Source: Apostichopus japonicus
Lineage: Eukaryota; Echinodermata; Holothuroidea; Aspidochirotida; Stichopodidae
Direction: 5' to 3'
DNA: 64,000 nt
Assembly: GCF_037975245.1 (NCBI RefSeq)
Contig: NC_092582.1
Span: 13,142,077-13,206,076 of the forward strand
In this document: piece after piece, positions 27,801 through 41,800 of the stretch
How the letters are laid out: the number at the start of each line of letters is the position of its first letter
Numbering within the stretch: the stretch's first letter is position 1
The notes under the pieces: model-generated
What the model saw: only the letters and a program-made list of their open reading frames with translations
What the model was told of the DNA's origin: nothing
Databases searched by the model: none
Made by a program: the position numbers and the translations under genes

Positions 27801-29335
27801 TGCCTTTTCTTTCAGATGGTGTGAAACTGACTGCACATGCTACGAGTAATACATCTATAGAGGTTGAATGGATTTCCTTACATTCAACAACCGTACTAAC
27901 ACCGTCCATTGTGTATGAGGAAGTTTATTCACACAGAGGTTTGCTGAACGTGAAGAAAAATTCAGAGGATGGTCTCGTTAGTCCAGTAGTCATCCCCAAT
28001 CTTCTGTCAAACACCTTATATGAAATAAATTTTTATGGCCTTTTTGGATCAAATCTGGTAGCAATTACCGTCTTTGTGACTACAGGTAAGAAAGTTTTTA
28101 AATTCTTTTTTTTTTTCTTGCAAAAAAAATTTGGGCATAGTGAGCAGTGTTTTAATTCAGCAGTTATCGCTTTTTGTTCCACATTTCTATGTAAGTGTGA
28201 TTTGTTTGAAACCTTACATTTAAAAATAAAATGGAAAAGCTCTTTTTTCCAGTCAGTTTTCCATTATTCATCTGATTTGTCTTAGTAGTTGTCTTCATCT
28301 TTACCAAGTGCCTAATACGTAGATTGTACAGTCACATCACCATGTAATGTATTAATATACTGTATTGAAAAGCTCTACATGTACATTTTATGAGACAGAT
28401 GAATAATGTAAAAAGCAAATGACATTTATTTAGTGTATATATAAATATATAAGTAAATATATAAATAAATATATATATATATATATTTCACAAATTGACA
28501 TATTTAATGCACTGTTTCTTCATATATTGTTCACAAATTGACACATTCAATATTCAATGCACTGTTTCTTAAATGAGACTTTTGAACTGTCTAATTTCAT
28601 TCATTGTCATTAATTACTGAAGAAAATTATTTTATGGTGTAACACTACAGCAAACTAGATTGGATAAGTTTTCGTAGTAGTTTTAGTTTAGTGGTGAAGG
28701 AGAAAAATCAAACCAACGTTTAAAGGAACAATGGCAACCTTTTTGGATTCTGCAATGTTCTCAATCTGCCTAATGTGTTCAGTATATTTCTCAAGAAAAT
28801 GGACTTTGTTAAAAATTTGTCCAACTCTTAAAACTGGATTAACAAGCACTACTTGTTTAGTCAATTTTTCATTTTTCAATTTATATATTTTGCATTTGCT
28901 TAGTGAACATGATCATGACCCAATGACATAAACACTGCATGAAAGAATTTCTTGACTGAGCCAGTTTGCTTTGTTGTACTGGTTTTGAATATCTTTAATA
29001 AGTGATTGAATATCCATGACAAAATAAATGTGATTGAACTTTTTATTTTTTCCTCAGATAAATGCCAAGATAATGCAGCCATCTTATCCAGACAGAGGAG
29101 ATTTGGTAACAATGAACCCCTTTTTCAAAGTTCATCCTATTTATGTTCACATGATGCTCATTATGATTTGTTTGGGGTGGGGTGTGTTGGGGTGGGGGAT
29201 GAGCTATAGAGATGATGGAAGCTCTAATCTACATTGTTTTGTTTAAATTTGACTTTGATTTGAAGGATTCAAATTACAACCATCGTTGGAATGAAACTTC
29301 ATTTCTCTTCCATTCCTGATCTTATATATATATAT

Positions 29336-29409
<74 letters not shown>

Positions 29410-32400
29410 TGATTTTGATTTTGTTTCTTCTGTGGATTGAATGCTTGGTGACCTGTATTTGTACATTTCACCATTGAAAACTGACATACATACCTTTGAA
29501 AGAAGTTTTATGCATGGCAAGGGATACAAAGACTCACATGTATGCAACATTGTAAACACTGTTCATAGGTCAGTGTTCCATTGGCCATTCCAAGTTTTGA
29601 AGGTTCTCTTTGTGTGATAAACCAACATGCAATTGGATATATGTACGTCACAGACAATCAGCTCACAATGACAAAAGGGAACACCTTAAGCCTACTTGTG
29701 AACAGCAATAAATTAGTCACTTTATTTGTTTTTGCTTTGTTCAATTTCTTTTAACTTCTTACATCACAAAGGAAAGGTCAGGCTGTCAGTCTTTCCCAAT
29801 CTCCAGTTTTGCATAAAATTTACTCTTTGTATTATCGACGTATGTACTAAGTGTTTCCATCCTGTAAACTCTACAATCTAAAGGTATTACCTATCACAAT
29901 AATCCAGAGGATCACACAATTTAATTTCTGAGAAAACCAACATTTTTGATGACTTATGATGATCATATTAAGTATTTTGAAGTAATTTGATGCTTTCCCC
30001 AACAGTTAGTCTGCATAATTTATTTCTGCTACCTACATTGTTTTGTTTAAATTTGACTTTTGATTTGAGGGATTCAATTTGAAAGATTGAATCTGAGAGT
30101 ACTCCCTTTAAGAAAAAAAAAAAAAAAATTTTTTTCGTTTGCTGTCACAAAGCGAAATGTGAAGTTAATTCTCCTCAGAACAGTGGGTAAACATTGCCAA
30201 CAACTTACTTTTACCATTAGGAGTTCACAAATTTACATAAATGTAAAGGAATTAAGACAATATTTACTCTTGCCATCATCACTTTTATACTAGCTATTTA
30301 GTTGTAAGAAATGGCTAAGGAAGAGAATATTCTTCATCTCGACTACAACAAAAATAAACTGTCCTGACCTTCTTAGTTTATAGACAACACAACGTCAGGA
30401 CATTCTTAAATTTAAACAAAAAAACAAAATGTCATTATTCTCATGAGATTGAAATCAAGGGACTAGTCGACCTATCTTGAATTTTAAAAATTGAACGAAA
30501 TATTATATGATATTCACAACAGAGGTATGTCTATAAAGATGAAACCCTTGAATATGCAGGAATAATTTTAGTACTCAAATTTTGTATAGCAGTTTTGAAC
30601 ATTTCTGTTATACAAAATAATACGGTTCCTGTGTTCCAAAGGGCTTTAAATCTTTGCATGCCTCCGCTAGAACTGATTTTATATGAATGGCGAAAAAAAT
30701 TGATGATGATTAGAATAATGCATGCCTCCCTCCCTCCCTCCTCAAGGAGTCTTTCTGTGCAAAGAAACAGAAAGCTAAATTATTAATCCTATAAATTTGC
30801 CAAAAGTATAGTACAGAATACAGTTGCTTAAGTATTCCTTTGTTTATATAGCTGCAAATTTTTATTCAATTGCAAAACTTTATCGAATTGTTATAGTTAT
30901 TTTATATATCTTGTATGAAGTAACATTTTGTATAGTTTTCAATATTGTATTTTATTACTCCTTTTATAAATATTTTTATATATTTATACTGGAATATTTA
31001 ACTTGAAATTGTATAGCAACTTGCCCCCACAACGTATAAATTATACCCTGACCTGCATGGTTTTACTTGCTCTCCTCTCTTTACCGGTTTCCGTCTTATT
31101 ACTAAATGACTGGAATGTGCTAGCACTGCAACCCTCCCAGCCCCCCCCTACACCTGTGGGGCACCTGCCCACTTGTCTATCCCAGTCTGCTATTCAGAAG
31201 ACCAGAAGTTTCTGGCTGTTCTTTTCACTCTGTTTGTTGTATTTTGATGTTTGTACTCCATGAAACAGTCGACGATGCCACAACCATGTCAGAGTTCAGC
31301 ACCGATGCTCCTTCTACACAAGAGGAGACGACGGCGGTGGACGATGAACATGGTGGATTTACTGGTGAATTTACTACTATGGATATGATGACAACTGCTG
31401 ATACACTAGCAACTGTATGTAAGTACCGGAACACCCCCCCAACCCCCCCCCCGCACAATTAACAGCTGCAGCTCTGGATTGGTCGTCAAATTAGTGGGCA
31501 GGGCAGCTGGGGTTGGGCAATGCTTAGGTACTGCTAGAGAGAACAGTGATGATTCTCTCGGTGCACCAGACCAAAAATCATCGGAAAAACTAAAAAAGGG
31601 ATAGTTTTGTCAAAGAGATGTTCGGTAAAGGTATGTTGAACAACTCGCCAAGTGTTTTCCAAATTGACTTGATCATTAAGCCCCATGTAGATTTTTAGCC
31701 GGTTTTGAATAGGCTTTTTTTATTAAAAATAAAAGGTCACTTCAGCTGTGAGTTTGAAACTGCTAACTTGTTTATAGTTGTTCTGTAATCATGGCCTACT
31801 GCTTGAAAATGAATTTGAGAGGAAGAAGAACTGCACTGGATTGACAAACCACTACCACTGTAGCTCAATATTTTATAGGTTATTTTCACTTTTGTCATCT
31901 AAATTTTTTTTTTAAGCATGAAAGAGAAGAATAGCTTCATTGTACAATTATCAGGTGAGACTAAGTAAGGTTCAGTTATTTGCAACTTGATGGAAAATAG
32001 TTTAAAGCATTGGTAACGAATGTGGCAATAGATGCCAGACCTGAGATTGGTGGCATTAACCTGATGCAGGATGATTTGTGCTAAAGTGTGAACTGGTTGT
32101 TTTAGAAGATGGAACACGGAGAAAAGAGCAGCTGGTATAATTACTGGACCGTTATCAATTTCTTTGAGAAATGTTTTTTTCTTTTTAACAGATTTTACCG
32201 GTGCAGTATACGGAGATCCACATTACCAAACATTCGACGGCAGGCGATACGACTTCCACGGCAGCTGCGAGTACAAGTTATCTGCTGATTGCTTATCCGA
32301 TGTATCGGTATTTGAAGTTAGAGCTCAAAATGGTGTCGTCCCGGGAACGGATGTAGCCGTCACCACCGGTGTGACGCTTGTTCTCGGAGACACGGTAAGT

Positions 32401-35400
32401 ATAGATTCAGCTGAAGCGAAATGGGTGTGACAGGCGTGACAGTCACTATGCTAAGTCCACGCATCGGTCAGTAGAACAGTGTTGAAAATGGAATGTAAAG
32501 TCACCCCTTTTGTACAAAGTTTCGATAAGTGTCTATGCTGTATTTTTTCTTACTATCTAGAAGTCAATGTGCATTTAGTTGCAATCAAATCCAATTGAAT
32601 GTGCATATAAACTGCATCGATCACCAGGGACGGACATATCGGGTGATTTATTGAAGGTTATTAGAAATCATTGGGTCGCCATTAGCCAAGGGGCTAATAA
32701 CTGTGTTTTCACCAAGGAAAAATTTTGGGAAGCAGGATGTTAGATTAGAGAAAAAAAAAGCAAAAGATTATAATTGAAAAGTGATATGCAATTAGAACTC
32801 TTTACATGGACTGGAAGGCAAATTCCACACTGATATGCCAGAGTATGATCTCGGTACATCTTTCCCTCACCATGGGTATCCTAGTAAGAGGAGAAAAGGT
32901 AGAAAAGAGGGAAGTATTTCTAGTCAAAATGTGCTAGAAACTTTAATCTGGTGACAGTCGAGCTGTATTTTGAACAATTTTTACATAGAGAAGTATTCAG
33001 TTGTTGTCATTGGCACCCTACAAACGTGCATGGGTTTGCTACATAGCTCTCAACTATAAATGTCAAACAATCACTGCACATGCACTCTAGTTGACATTTT
33101 TGTCCCTAGTTGACATTTTCCAGTCAGGTTGACATAAGATCTCTGATTTTCCTTTCACCAGATGAAAGCTTAATACTTAAAGGATTAGCTTCATACTCAA
33201 AGGATTAGCTTAATACCTTTCTGAATGAAGATTAGCTTCCTGCACTCCTAATGGAGCCATGTATTTTCCTGGTTGACTGGGGCAACTTGTCGAAACAGAG
33301 ATAAACGCTTGTCATTCACTCTGTTCCTTGTCATGCTTTGCCCATTGTTGTTCTAAAATCCTGCTCACCCATTTATCAACAGGTCATCGAAATGCGAAAT
33401 GATGGAGATGTTATAGTGGATGGCGTGACTGTGACTGTACCCATGTTTGTACCTGGAGTGGCTTTCCTAACTCGATCGGGAAGTTTTGTGGTAAGTTGCT
33501 TAGTCCTACTTCCCCTCCACGGGATAACTCAATTAGTTGCCGTTAAAAAAATACTTTCTGGTGTAGTTTTTCTTGTGTAGATCTCTGCAACTATGAGGCT
33601 CGAACTAAACATTGTTCCAGAAAACTTTTCCGAGCTTGCCGATAAAGAATGATTAATAATTTATTTGCATTACTGTCAAATATTTATGCATATTTTTTAT
33701 GCATATTTTGAGCATCGATTCCGATGGGCGAGTGGGGATCCCCTGGGTTGAGGCTCAGTCCTTACCAAATATCCTGGGTCTTGGACCTCAAAGTTTGCGG
33801 ACCTCTGGTGTAGAACGTTGCAGAAAGTAACTGGAGTGGATAAAATATAGATGTCGATGTTTACTATTTGGATGCTGTGTAGGAGGTGCCCAGCTAGGTG
33901 ATAGTCAAAATCATAGAGGCTGCAAGCATTTTTGTCTCAGAAATAAAAAAGAAAGTTAATGTCAGCATCTTCATTAAAGGTCAAAATAGCCCACTTTAAA
34001 ATTAAGATTTCCTGGAACAAAGGACATGATAAGTGGAGAAAAGGGGTGAAACATTAGGGGAACACTTGGGTGTAATTGCAGACCACTTGGCATATTTTAT
34101 TCTATGATTTATACTTCTTTTGAGGTATAGGACAAATCATGAACGTAGCAACATAGTTGCAACACGTTTGCATTAGATTTACTTCCTTTTTTGCTTATTT
34201 TTACTTTCAAAAACGTGTCTAAAGAGTGGTTCACTGGTTGATTGCTTCTAAGCATAAATAAAGAACTTTTAGTGGCTGCGAGTAGTTTTGCTCTACTAGG
34301 TGTTACAAAAGGGTTATCCTTGGCAACTGGTTTCTTCTGACTTGTGGCAAAGTTGGGTAATATATATTTTGAACTGTTTATCTAATCTGCATAATTGAAT
34401 TTTATTTTTCATTAAGTTTGTCAAATTTCTGTCACCATATAGCGTAATACCTTTCCTCATGATATGGTCCAAGTCCTGTTAGCCAGGATTCTACAAGCTA
34501 AATTTTTTAAATATTTTTTATCTCGATTCTAATTTTCTTCATATCACAGGTTGTGCAGACAACATCTGGCGTCTTTGTCAAGTACGATCAAGTAGCATAC
34601 TTTAGTGTTCATCTCGATTCCAGTTTCTCAGGAAGAACTTGCGGTCTCTTAGGAAACTTCAACATGTTTGCATTAGATGACTTTACAGGTTCCTCTGGGA
34701 CTGTGGTGAGTCATCCTTTAGACCCACCCCCACCCCACCCCACCCTACCCCACCCCACCTCCTTAAGTGTATCAATTAGATCTAAAAAACTAACCAAAGA
34801 TTGATTTGATAACAAAGCTATGGTTCATACCATTATGCAGTAGATCCAGGCAGGGAGCCGGCGGGGGTGGGGGGGAAGGTGGGGGTTGGAAAGAGTCGCC
34901 CCTTTATTTTCCTGACTTTTTCACTAAAATGCAAATATAAATATTCAAACCAAGCTACACTTTAGCATGGTTTGTGTGGTGCTTGTGAGCATTTCTTATA
35001 CTTTACCAATATTTGCTCATGCACCATTATTTTGGTAGTAATTTTGCAGGGGAACCTCTTCCGAGAAATCGTAGATACAAAAAGAGCGGTCAGTTTTGAA
35101 GTCATGAGGCAATGTTAGATTCAATTCCCCGCTTTGGCAATCATAAATTGTCGCCAAATACCACCCTGACGTCAGTCACTACAATGTATCAAATTATTAT
35201 GCGACTAAAGGACACTTGGTATTAAACTAGCTGTTTGTGATTGCTTGGAAAATTAACAGCAAGTTCACCAAAAACTAGCAAATATCGCTCAAGCAAGATT
35301 GCATTTGTTCACATCCCATACAGTTTTTCTTAGATGTGCTCATGTAGTTATAGTTCTTGATGAAGTAATTCCAGAGATTCATTCATAAATTTAGGTAAAT

Positions 35401-35565
35401 TGTTACAATTATTGTAACATTCGGCTTATAATAGGGAATAATTTATTGTTTCAACATTTTGTGTAGCAATTGTTTCCTCTGTACAAACATAAGTGTTATG
35501 CATCATAATTTGAACTTTATGTAACCATTTGTTCATTGCATTCATGATACTAGATAAATCATTTC

Positions 35566-35596
<31 letters not shown>

Positions 35597-35692
35597 CATA
35601 TATGTATATGTATATATATATATATATCTGTACATATATATCAGTTCTAGAAGGTATAAGTATAAGAAGGTATCAGTTCTATAAAGTATAAG

Positions 35693-35772
<80 letters not shown>

Positions 35773-35773
35773 G

Positions 35774-35830
<57 letters not shown>

Positions 35831-38800
35831 ATCCCCTGTCGAAAAAAGGCCCTTGCCGCGACCAGTTGCAGCGACTTCGCAGCAACTAGTTGCAGCGCAG
35901 TCGCTGCGACTTCACTTTTCACATGCAAATGAGGCTTGTGGCGACTTCGCCGCAAAGGGAGTTGCGGTGACTTCGCCGGAAAGGGGCTTGCGGCGACTTC
36001 GCCGGAGAGAGGCTTGCGGCGACCTCGCCGCGACTTCACTTTTCACATGCAAATGAGGCTTGTGGCGACTTCGCCGGAAAGGGGGTTGCGGTGACTTCGC
36101 CGGAAAGGGGCTTGCAGCGACTTCGCAGGAAAGGGACTTGCGGCGACTTCGCAGGAAAGGGGCTTGCGGCGACTTCGCTGGAGAGAGGCTTGCAGCGACC
36201 TCGCCGCGACTTCACTTTTCACATGCAAATGAGGCTTGTGGCGACTTCGCCGGAGAGAGGGTTGCGGTGACTTCGCCGGAAAGGGGCCTGCGGCGACTTT
36301 GCAGGAGAGGGGCTTGTGGCGACTTCGCAGGAAAGGGGGTTGCGGCTACTTCGCAGGAAAGGAGCTTGCTGCGACTTCGCAAGGAAAGGGGCTTGCAGCG
36401 ACTTTCCTGGAGAGGTGCTTGCAACAAAAATAAGACAGAAGAACTTTGTAGGTCTAAACTATTTTATTTTTAGTTCTATACTGTTAATTGTAAAACTTCT
36501 TATATTATTACTGTCTACTCTAATTTACCTCTGCCCCCCCTCCCATTATCCCCAACATGTCAGCATCACTTCAGTTTCTTCATCAGTCTCCTGGCTCTGC
36601 TGCACTGGCTGTTGATTGCCTATGTGACATCAGCATAGATCTTCAGTACACTGCCACCATACACTGGAGAAGAAAGGCAAATTTCCCTCAGGTTAATGAC
36701 AAATACCAATAAGTATCCTCTTCAATTTATCATTATTCAATACTCATGGAATTGCTGAATTTTTTCATTGTGGATATGAAATTTGAGAGTAATTATAAGT
36801 CTTTTCTCTATGCTTAGCCATTACTCTCCAGATCCTTCCTTATACAAGCAAGGAAACTGAAGTGCCAGTTTCACAGGAAATATTTGCATTATGTATATTT
36901 ACAGCTGATTTGGGAGGAAGTTGTACAGAATTTATGTCAAATGTTTTTTTTTCAACTACCTAACCTCCTTTAAAATATGTGGGAATTCTGCTAACTTACA
37001 TCTAATAGCTTCCATCTGCAGGGGAAACAGCTTAACCACGGATGAATTGTCCCCTTTGACATATCTTGTGGCTCGAAGAAACCATCCATCATTTTCTTTA
37101 CAAGAAAAGCCTTAGATTTGAGACTTGGAGAGAAGGGTACTATGCCAAGCAGCTGGTATGGCAACATTGCAGTTGACAAGTCTCTCCAAATGTGGTGAAG
37201 CATCCTCCCTATCACTCAAAATGACCTAAAAGAAAGAAAAAAAAATAACAACAAACTGATTAGAAGCAATCTGGATCTCTGCAAATTAAACATATTATTC
37301 ATGGCATTTTTGGAATACCACTTCTGGTCACTTAAACATGCCTCAACCCTAACACTCATCAACCCAAGTTCTGTTAAGAAATATAGCAAGAGAATTCTGA
37401 GCAGAATCTGTTGATCTGTTCTCACTGATATCTATGTCAAGACATTTTTAGCTTGATGAAAACTCAAGTGCCAGCCTTCCCTTAAAAATGGAGTGATCCT
37501 GAGGGTGGTTACTCCATGCATACAGGTCAATCTAGTTTTAGATATCAACAATTGGGACTTTCACATTTGGTGCTGTTGACTCATTTATATGCAAGATAAT
37601 AAATACGCCAAACTTGTGTTTGGCTTATAACTGGCTATTCAAGGAAGATCGGCGAAGATGGGATGGCTATTCAAAGAAGATGTTGAGGGAAAATTTGCGC
37701 ACTTTGCGGATATCAGAAACCACTGAAGAACTTTCTCTTTCTGTGAGATATTTTCATTTACATTTTAAGAAAACTCAAGTGCTCAGTTTGCAAACTTCAA
37801 TTTAACTTAAAAAAAACGTATTGGATCTAGTATCGTGAATCATACTATCTTTATTTAATCACTCTCTAGGGTCCACCACAACAGAAACACAGGCAATATC
37901 TTCACATCATTCTTAGAGGAACACACAGTTTCAATATTTGGCAATTGTTTTGTGCTATATCTGTGGTTGAACCATGGTTCCAATTAAAAAGTTTACTGGC
38001 TGGTTTGTTTGAAACTGGAACTTAGATTGATAGCAAATTTAATCAACTAGTTACAGTAGCTTAGTTATACCCCTTTAGACATGGGCAAATTACATTCCAA
38101 GCAGACATGCTATAGGCTTTAACATTTAAAGTTAACTTCAGGATTCTTTGCACTGAAATACTGTAAAAGAGTCCCTGAAGTGGTAATAGTGATGCATGCC
38201 GCCTAGGCCTAGCCTACTCTGTGTTCTGCTAAAATATGCTTAACTATACTGCCTAGGCTTAGCAAGGCTACAGTCGATTTACATCCTTTAGCTTACTGGA
38301 ACTTACCACCATAAGCAAACGATGCATCATATGTTTGTGAAGCTGTATAAAATGCCCGGAATTTTCCCCCAAAGGCCATTGAGATTTGTCCCTCGTCATC
38401 CATTGGCTACAGTACACCAAATTGACTGTCTATCAACCAGAAAAGGCAGATATGCTAGCAATCACCTCCAAGCGAAGATGGCAGCCCAAGATGGCTAGCA
38501 ATTGTATCCACTTCGTCTTTTGAAAATTGCATTTTTTTCGACGTTAAGAGTTATGCAAAAGCAAGAAGGCTGGATTAGGTTTGCTTCGTTACTAACACCA
38601 GTACTAACAGTAACCTACGCACTAAGTTTAAGTTAGGCTACTCAGTCAGGTAACGTGAAAACCTAGCAAAGTAAAAACGTTAACAAAGTCACAGAAAATC
38701 TCGATTTCTGTTCAAAAATATAAATATATTCCACAGAACAATGGTTCAAAGTATTGAGTATTTCGTAAAGAATTTTAATAAAGAATTCATGTAAGAAACC

Positions 38801-41800
38801 TAAAAGTCGAGATAGCTAGAGAATCAGAATGTCGATACAGCCGGTATTGTATTTGAAAGATGGATTGTTACGCAATCGAAAGCCTTCGCAGTTTCTGATT
38901 GGCCAATCATCTTAATAGACAACATCTGACTCAATTTGTACATTTTTACGTTGTTGGTTATGATGTAAATTCAATCGTGTGGATGAAAAATGAATGAAAC
39001 GGAGTATAAATTTTTAAAGGAATCACGCATCCAGACATCAAAACCAACTCAATTCAGTATCCCTTTGTCAAACTGTACGAGATGCCGTAAGTATATCACA
39101 TTTTATCAGATCCTTTCTAGCAACTTGTTACTGCGTACTTAAACCTGGTTGAAACCAGCCAACCTATATGATTGTATGGACACAAAAAACAGTAGCCTGT
39201 TGTGTAGACTTGTTTACTTCAAATTTACACAACAGTCGTCGAAGTTCCCGTAGTAGTATCATGAGCAGTTGCACGAGACGTGAAAAATAATTTTACACTC
39301 ACTATACTACAAGTAGTAGTACAGTCACTACTCGGCCTATATTTATTTTACTATCATTCCCGGCAGGCTGCAGCATTCGATTGATATACATGATGGAGTA
39401 AGTGGTTAATCATTTTTTATTTGGAGATGCCAAGCCAAGTAATAACGATCCCATCGAACTACTTCAGTACTAATTCTAGTAACGCTCAATCTAGGCTAGT
39501 GTAGTAGTACTACTAGTTAGTAGGGGGGCTTATGAGTAAGGCTACTATATGCCTTCATGCACAGTCAGTGTAGGAGGGTATCGATACAGAAATAGCCTAT
39601 AGGCTAGGAGTGTCAAGTCTATGTTATGCTACAGTTAGGGCGAGGCCTAGTAGTGATACTACAATGCTTGTAAGTAGTAGCCTAGGTCTAAGAGTATTTT
39701 ACTAACTCTAATAATTAAAGATTAAAGTAGTATGCATATGCTGATTACTTATGTCTGTGCCTACACCTACAGTGTCATTGTACCCTTTTTTCCCAGTAGA
39801 TCTACTCTCAAAAATCAACGACTCGGAATGAACTTACAGCAAATTATTTCCAGCAAACAAATATTGGTGAGTACAATTCCTATACAAAGCCTAGTCAGCA
39901 ATTGAAATTAGCCTGTTGGTGGGTCAATGAACACAGCAAGTCGGAATGATAATCACGCCAGTCAGCAGCCCCCCCCCCCCCTGCAGACATGACGTGCTGG
40001 ATTAAACAGCATGAATTAACAACCTTAGCCCTGGCTTTATGTCTCAGTCAATAAACTCTGCGTTTTAATCATAACATGTGGTGCCTGCTATTAGGCCTAA
40101 TGCACCTTTCAACTGTATGACGCACCTCAGACCCCAAGGATAGTTGCGTCATGTCAAAATTAAGCTGAACATTGACACTTCATTGCGCATATACTATGAC
40201 ACCCCATTGCATTATATAAATTTAACAGGGATTAACTTCATTTCATGTATTATTTTCAGAGCCCAGTGTTACTCCTGATTTCAGAGTGAACTCATGAGGC
40301 CAACTTAGGCCTACTTGGTACAACCAACCACGTAGAAGAGAAATACCAGCTTCATCCAATATTCAGTCAGTAGCTTTTACTCCAGCCTTATCTGAATTTT
40401 ATATGGCTGGCCATACTGAAGGTGGCTCATCATACTTTGTAGAGAGCTTGCAGCCAGATTATCAGTGCACTGATGAAAGTCCCACAACAATTATCCACCC
40501 ATCATCTATACCTTTAGCAATGGAAGTAAGTGAACTAATGAACATTACAAACTGGCAGGCAACTCTTGACCAAGATGGTCACATTTCTGATAAGTGGGAG
40601 GATAAGTTGGGTGAGCCCGATGATACCTGTGATGCTTCACCTTTGGAAGATGATAAAGAGTCAGAGACAGAGTCCAGGAGTGGTTCATCATAAATCTATA
40701 GAGGACATTGGATGACAGTAGTAACAAGTCTTCTTCTGATACTCACATTTGCAACTACGCATTCCATCACTGATGTCCAGCTGTCTGATATGCTAGCACT
40801 AATTAGTCTCCATTGTATGGAAACTCACTCTGCCCTTGGTAGTCTTTATAAGTTTAAGAACTATTTTGAAAAGGCAGATTCACCAGTGCAAAAGTATTAT
40901 TACTGTGGGTCCTGTTTTAGCTCTGTTGAAGATGGCCAGACCAACTGTAATATATGCAGTATGACAATTGACTTTGAGAAGGACAAATTCCTCAATGTAA
41001 CACTAGAGCCTCAAATTCAAAACTTGTTTCAGCATCCTGGTTTTGTAGATAAAATTCAGCATAGATTTAAGGGAAGTATGGATTGTTTCTCAGTGACTTT
41101 CCAAATTTTAAGAACCTGATTAACATTTTAAACCTATTAACTGAAACCTATTAATTGATTAACAGAAACGTACAGTGAAGTTTGGTAGAAGTATGAATAA
41201 GAATCTTCCTGAGTTTTGTTCTCAGAGTTTTGAGATTACTTTTAAGATTCTAAAGATTTAATAATTTGCATTGCTTAGTGTTATTTGTGGGTTCCTGTAC
41301 GAATTAAAAGAAAGGAAAAGATCAGTAATTTTTTAATTGCTGATCTATAAGCCTTGATGTTACAGTAACCTATTTGAATTAAAGTACAGAAATCATAATC
41401 TCTAATGTGCCTCTCCTCATGTTGTAACCATTACAGTTTGTTCAGTGGTACCACATATTTTCTACGTACAGTGAAGTTTGGTAGAAGTATGAATAAGAAT
41501 CTTCCTGAGTTTTGTTCTCAGAGTTTTGAGATTACTTTTAAGATTCTAAAGATTTAATAATTTGCATTGCTTAGTGTTATTTGTGGGTTCCTGTACGAAT
41601 TAAAAGAAAGGAAAAGATCAGTAATTTTTTAATTGCTGATCTATAAGCCTTGATGTTACAGTAACCTATTTGAATTAAAGTACAGAAATCATAATCTCTA
41701 ATGTGCCTCTCCTCATGTTGTAACCATTACAGTTTGTTCAGTGGTACCACATATTTTCTACGTACAGTGAAGTTTGGTAGAAGTATGAATAAGAATCTTC

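Larger units (their letters stand above)
17893..27815. other. Intron 1, right part: no firm exon
   Basis: Apart from the SINEs at 18011 and 27485, the fold-back element and a possible micro-exon at 22139, I see no supported gene. The long antisense open frames (20535-20885, 21544-21999, 24248-24691) have low-complexity or unrelated translations and no splice support. A short ACT/AGT-rich microsatellite lies at about 25110-25165. Confidence 0.45.
28086..31268. other. Intron after the FN3 exon, with TA microsatellite
   Basis: AT-rich intron. It holds a long TA microsatellite (29323-29405), a short duplicated segment at about 28490-28570, a 50-bp phrase (TTGTTTAAATTTGACTT and flanks) repeated at 29233 and 30040, and a possible micro-exon at 29058. 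Nothing else is recognisable. Confidence 0.5.

Noticed and set aside
33600-33830. Possible transposon end near GGACCTCTGGTGTAG
   Set aside because: Resembles the tails of some DNA-transposon fragments, but no partner end or target duplication was found.
35564-36056. Open frames rich in Tyr-Ile on both strands
   Set aside because: Translations of TA microsatellite running into the transposon's subterminal repeat.
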